NCBI GenBank assembly: GCA_019459485.1
Contig: JAIBEZ010000044.1
Coordinates: 81,613 to 145,612 of the forward strand
From: Prolixibacteraceae bacterium
Lineage (GTDB): Bacteria > Bacteroidota > Bacteroidia > Bacteroidales > Prolixibacteraceae
Direction: 5' to 3'
Length of the DNA: 64,000 nt
The translations under genes were made by a program, and so were the position numbers. This document shows positions 61,026 through 64,000 of this stretch, piece by piece (within the stretch, counting starts at the first letter, position 1; each line of letters opens with the position of its first letter). The notes below the pieces were generated by a model, which saw only the letters and a list, made by a program, of their open reading frames with translations, was not told the DNA's origin and searched no databases.

Positions 61026-63602
61026 ATGGAAGAAGGTGTTGAATTTTTAAATCATTCAATTGTGGATCAACCAGTTTGGAAAAAATTATTTGTTGAATCA
61101 AATATTCCGGAAAAATTATCATCGTTAAAAGAATTAAGCCGCAATTTGTGGTGGGTGTGGAATGCAGAAGCGCGCGAGTTGTTTCAGTATATAGATGCCG
61201 AATTATTTGAAGAATGTGAACACAATCCTATTGTGTTACTCGAAAAAGTGAGCTATCAGCGTTTTCTTGAACTTGAAAATGATGAGAATTTTTTGCTCAA
61301 AATGAGCAAGGTTTCGAATTTACTTCATAAATACCTGTCCGACAGGCAATCTTTTTCAGGTCCGTCAATTGCTTATTTCAGTATGGAATACGGTTTACAC
61401 GACAGCCTGAAAATTTTCTCGGGTGGTTTGGGCATTCTGGCTGGTGATTACCTTAAAGAAGCCAGCGACTCAAAGGTTAGCCTTACGGGTGTCGGACTTC
61501 TATACCGTTATGGATACTTCCGTCAGAATATTTCGATTACCGGCGAGCAGTTGTCGCATTACGATGCCCAGGAGTTTTCTAAAATACCTGTACAACCTGC
61601 ATTCGATCAAAATGGCGAATGGGTAAATGTTCAGGTTGATTATCCAGGCAGAACCGTTACCGCCCGGGTATGGCAGGTTAACATTGGCTCAGTCAGGTTG
61701 TTCCTGCTTGATGTGGATTTTGATGCCAATTCAGATGAGGACCGTTTTGTAACTCATCATTTGTATGGCGGCGATAATGAGAACCGGCTGAAACAGGAAA
61801 TATTACTTGGCCTTGGCGGTATTCGCGCACTAAAAAAACTTGGTGTCGAAGCTGATATCTATCATTGCAACGAAGGACATGCTGCAATGATTGGATTGGA
61901 AAGAATTAAAGACCTTGTGGAAGAAAAATCGCTTAAATATGTCGAAGCCAAAGAGGTAGTGAGGGCTTCAACCTTGTTTACAACGCATACCCCTGTACCT
62001 GCCGGACATGATTCATTTCATCAGGATCTATTCAAAAGGTACATGGAAAGTTATCCTCAGACAATTGCAATCTCCTGGGATGAATTCATCAGTTTGGGTA
62101 AGGCCAATCCGTTTGAAGATCATTTCAATATGAGCTATCTGGCATGTAATCTTTCGCAGGGCATAAACGGAGTAAGCCGCTTACACGGTGATGTATCAAA
62201 GGATATATTCCGTCCGTTGTACGAAGGGTATCTTGCCGAAGAGATTAACATTGGTTACGTTACCAATGGTGTGCATTACTCAACCTGGGTAGCAAAGGAA
62301 TGGAGAGAACTTCATCAAAAATATTTTGGTCCTAAATTTCCGGAAGAACAACTTGATTTTGATCTTTGGGATAACATATACCAGGTTCCTGATGAAGAAA
62401 TCTGGAACATGAAACAAAACCTTCGGTTGAAAACGATTGGGTTTATCAAACAGCGGTTTACAAATAACTGGATCAACAGGAATGAAAATCCGAAGCAAAT
62501 TAATGAGGTGCTGGGCAAATTAAATCCCTACGCGCTCACAATTGGTTTTGCCAGACGCTTTGCTACCTATAAAAGAGCCCATTTATTGTTCCGGAATCTC
62601 GATCGTTTGTCGAAACTCGTTAACGATACGGCACGTCCGGTGCAGTTCATCTTTGCAGGGAAAGCACACCCGGCCGACAAAGCCGGTCAGGACCTGATTA
62701 AATACATTGTCGAAATTTCAAAACGTCCGGAGTTCATCGGTAAAATATTATTTGTTCAGAATTACGACATGAACCTGGCAAAAATGATGTTGCAAGGTGT
62801 TGATATCTGGATGAACACTCCAACCCGACCACTCGAAGCATCGGGTACCAGCGGCGAAAAAGGGGTGATGAACGGAACCATTCATTTTTCGGTACTCGAC
62901 GGATGGTGGGTTGAAGGTTACAAAAAAGACGCAGGTTGGGCACTTCCGCAGGAGAATTCCTACGATGTGAACGAACTTCAGGATGAATTGGATGCTGAAA
63001 CCATTTACAATATTTTTGAACAAGAAATTTTACCTGCGTTTTACACACGAAACATTAAAGGTGTTCCTGAAAAATGGGTGTCTTATATCAAGAACACATT
63101 TGCCCAGGTAGCTCCTAATTTCACAACTGCCCGCATGATCCGCGATTATCAGGACAGGTTTTATAATCCTCAGGCCAAGCGTTCTGCAAGGATAAATGCT
63201 TCCAACTATTCATTGGCCAAAGAAATTTCGCAATGGAAATTAAATGTCTCCTCTGTATGGGATCAGATTGAAGTGAAGAGTGTGCAAATGACCGATGGCA
63301 TAACCAATGTATTGAAAATCGGAGAAAATTATCCTGCGCAGGTGGTTGCTGATCTGAAAGGATTGAACTCTCAGGACGTTGGCATTGAAATGGTAATTAC
63401 AGAAAATGAAAACAACGACTCCGTTGAACTGGTGGAATGCCTTCAGTTTGACATTGAAAAAATCGAAGGTTCAATAGTTACTTATCAGTTGAATCTCCAA
63501 TTGATGAATGCAGGAGCATTTAGCTATGCCATCAGGATGTATCCCAAACATGCGGAATTGCCTCACCGGCAGGATCTCCATTATCTGAAATGGGTTCACT
63601 AA
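61026..63602 (+). CDS. glgP: Alpha-glucan phosphorylase (GT35)
   Basis: 858 residues. IAYFSMEYGLHDSLKIFSGGLGILAGDYLKEASD is the short-type phosphorylase N-terminus, then YHCNEGHAAM, FTTHTPVPAGHDSF, GYVTNGVHYSTWVAKEW, IGFARRFATYKRAHLL and PTRPLEASGTSGEKGVMNGTIHFSVLDGWWVEGY with the PLP lysine in GEKG. This G-E-K-G sequence replaces the more usual G-M-K-x of relatives. Releases glucose 1-phosphate from glycogen or maltodextrin. Set apart from GH57 by 120 bp; ends in a terminator that closes the glycogen cluster. Confidence 0.95.
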   Translation: MEEGVEFLNHSIVDQPVWKKLFVESNIPEKLSSLKELSRNLWWVWNAEARELFQYIDAELFEECEHNPIVLLEKVSYQRFLELENDENFLLKMSKVSNLLHKYLSDRQSFSGPSIAYFSMEYGLHDSLKIFSGGLGILAGDYLKEASDSKVSLTGVGLLYRYGYFRQNISITGEQLSHYDAQEFSKIPVQPAFDQNGEWVNVQVDYPGRTVTARVWQVNIGSVRLFLLDVDFDANSDEDRFVTHHLYGGDNENRLKQEILLGLGGIRALKKLGVEADIYHCNEGHAAMIGLERIKDLVEEKSLKYVEAKEVVRASTLFTTHTPVPAGHDSFHQDLFKRYMESYPQTIAISWDEFISLGKANPFEDHFNMSYLACNLSQGINGVSRLHGDVSKDIFRPLYEGYLAEEINIGYVTNGVHYSTWVAKEWRELHQKYFGPKFPEEQLDFDLWDNIYQVPDEEIWNMKQNLRLKTIGFIKQRFTNNWINRNENPKQINEVLGKLNPYALTIGFARRFATYKRAHLLFRNLDRLSKLVNDTARPVQFIFAGKAHPADKAGQDLIKYIVEISKRPEFIGKILFVQNYDMNLAKMMLQGVDIWMNTPTRPLEASGTSGEKGVMNGTIHFSVLDGWWVEGYKKDAGWALPQENSYDVNELQDELDAETIYNIFEQEILPAFYTRNIKGVPEKWVSYIKNTFAQVAPNFTTARMIRDYQDRFYNPQAKRSARINASNYSLAKEISQWKLNVSSVWDQIEVKSVQMTDGITNVLKIGENYPAQVVADLKGLNSQDVGIEMVITENENNDSVELVECLQFDIEKIEGSIVTYQLNLQLMNAGAFSYAIRMYPKHAELPHRQDLHYLKWVH

Positions 63603-63618
63603 ACAAATATGAATAAAC

Positions 63619-63649
63619 AAAAAAAGGTAGCTGACGGCTGCCTTTTTTT
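63619..63649 (+). terminator. Terminator after glgP
   Basis: AAAAAAGGTAGC / GCTGCCTTTTTTT with one wobble and a small loop, directly after the glgP stop. Confidence 0.88.
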
Positions 63650-63715
63650 GTTTTCTATGGAATCAGAATTCCCATTCTGATTTTTATCCACACCTTTGTT
63701 CCATTATTCCGAACA

Positions 63716-63877
63716 ATGAAAAAACACCTTTCCCAAACAATATTTCTGGCTATTGTTGCCTGCCTGCTTTGGTCGTCGGCCTTTGTTGGGGTTAAAATTG
63801 GCTTGAAATACCAATCTCCGCTTCAGTTTGCCGGCATTCGGTTTATCATTTCCGGATTGATGCTAGTGTTGTGTTAA
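63716..63877 (+). pseudogene. EamA (DMT) transporter gene cut after ~50 codons
   Basis: MKKHLSQTIFLAIVACLLW, SSAFVGVKIGLKYQSPLQFAG, IRFIISGLMLV are the first helices of an EamA-family exporter (the W-S-S-A-F-V and F-A-G-I-R-F-I-I-S-G-L-M motifs). Normal members have ten helices and ~290 residues; here the frame ends at a TAA at 63875-63877 where IS630-like DNA begins. The remainder of the gene would lie beyond the right edge. Confidence 0.85.
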
Positions 63878-64000
63878 TTTAAAATTGACGGATAAAGTCT
63901 TTTCAGTTTTATCCGTGCTTGGTCGTTTGTAAACTGCCACTTGATTCTGGCAGTTTTATTGTTCCTGTGATTTTCCCATGCTTTTATTTCTGATGATATT
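63866..64000 (-). mobile_element. IS630-family insertion sequence, left part
   Basis: Starts near a CTA at 63863-63865 inside the EamA gene (IS630 elements target TA) and runs off the window. Its transposase reads leftward from beyond the edge. The exact terminus was not determined because the other end is not visible. Confidence 0.7.
63874..64000 (-). CDS. IS630-family transposase, C-terminal part
   Basis: Forty-one residues visible on the minus strand before the TAA at 63874-63876: EIKAWENHRNNKTARIKWQF then TNDQARIKLKRLYPSILN. The W-x-x-x-R-N and W-x-F-T-x-x-x-A-R-x-K-L-x-R-L-Y-P pattern is the end of IS630-type DDE transposases. The catalytic part lies to the right of the window, so activity cannot be judged. 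It overlaps the truncated end of the EamA gene on the other strand. Confidence 0.8.
   Translation of the reverse strand, partial: ISSEIKAWENHRNNKTARIKWQFTNDQARIKLKRLYPSILN

Overview
The window is chromosomal DNA from a Bacteroidota bacterium, most likely of the Marinilabiliales/Prolixibacteraceae type (inferred, no marker gene was searched). Support: a fused SecDF, families largely confined to the phylum (DUF4294, TIGR02757, GSCFA, DUF5916, TatA with a long charged tail), eukaryotic-type GH13_8 branching enzyme, promoters of the TAnnTTTG type, weak Shine-Dalgarno signals and moderately AT-rich DNA. No rRNA, tRNA or CRISPR array was seen.

Layout. 0-6.4 kb: end of purN, a secreted carbohydrate-related trio (Sde182-like nucleoside-hydrolase fold, esterase, Tat-exported TIM-barrel isomerase) and malic enzyme maeB. 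6.4-9.3 kb: two small Lys-rich lipoproteins, an array of 41-bp tandem repeats, an HTH protein, an unrecognised 413-aa-class protein and three different palindromic repeats. 9.3-18.9 kb: gcvP, a DUF433/DUF5615 pair, an MBL hydrolase, pcm, an exopolysaccharide sugar transferase and arginine deiminase. 19-24 kb: TrmH-type methylase, a DUF6922/AbiEii pair, glmM and two secreted proteins. 24.4-32.2 kb: a tripartite export operon (two HlyD-type adaptors, a MacB-type permease, TolC; no ATPase) and a DUF5916 outer-membrane protein. 32.4-41.3 kb: an AlbA_2 regulator with 11-bp repeats, TIGR02757, LolD-like ATPase, TatA, SecDF, an aspartic protease and mdh. 41.3-42.7 kb: a remarkable 21-bp periodic array and a decayed toxin-antitoxin locus between two copies of a hairpin repeat. 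42.7-49.7 kb: ppa, folA-thyA-nucleoside transporter, rplU-rpmA, serS. 49.7-53 kb: two sulfatases. 53-63.6 kb: a six-gene glycogen metabolism cluster. The right edge is an EamA transporter gene cut by an IS630-family element.

Most genes are housekeeping or polysaccharide/glycogen metabolism. The unusual material is between and around genes: exact-period but sequence-degenerate tandem arrays (41 bp, 21 bp, 11 bp), dispersed palindromes (one pair with compensatory changes in the stem), an in-frame stop in rpmA (ribosomal protein L27), a displaced second 3' end of serS behind a DUF2442/DUF4160 cassette whose DUF4160 gene is frameshifted, and a toxin remnant beside its intact antitoxin. The nonsense and frameshift lesions lie within 2 kb of each other, so local assembly error must be excluded before any biological reading.
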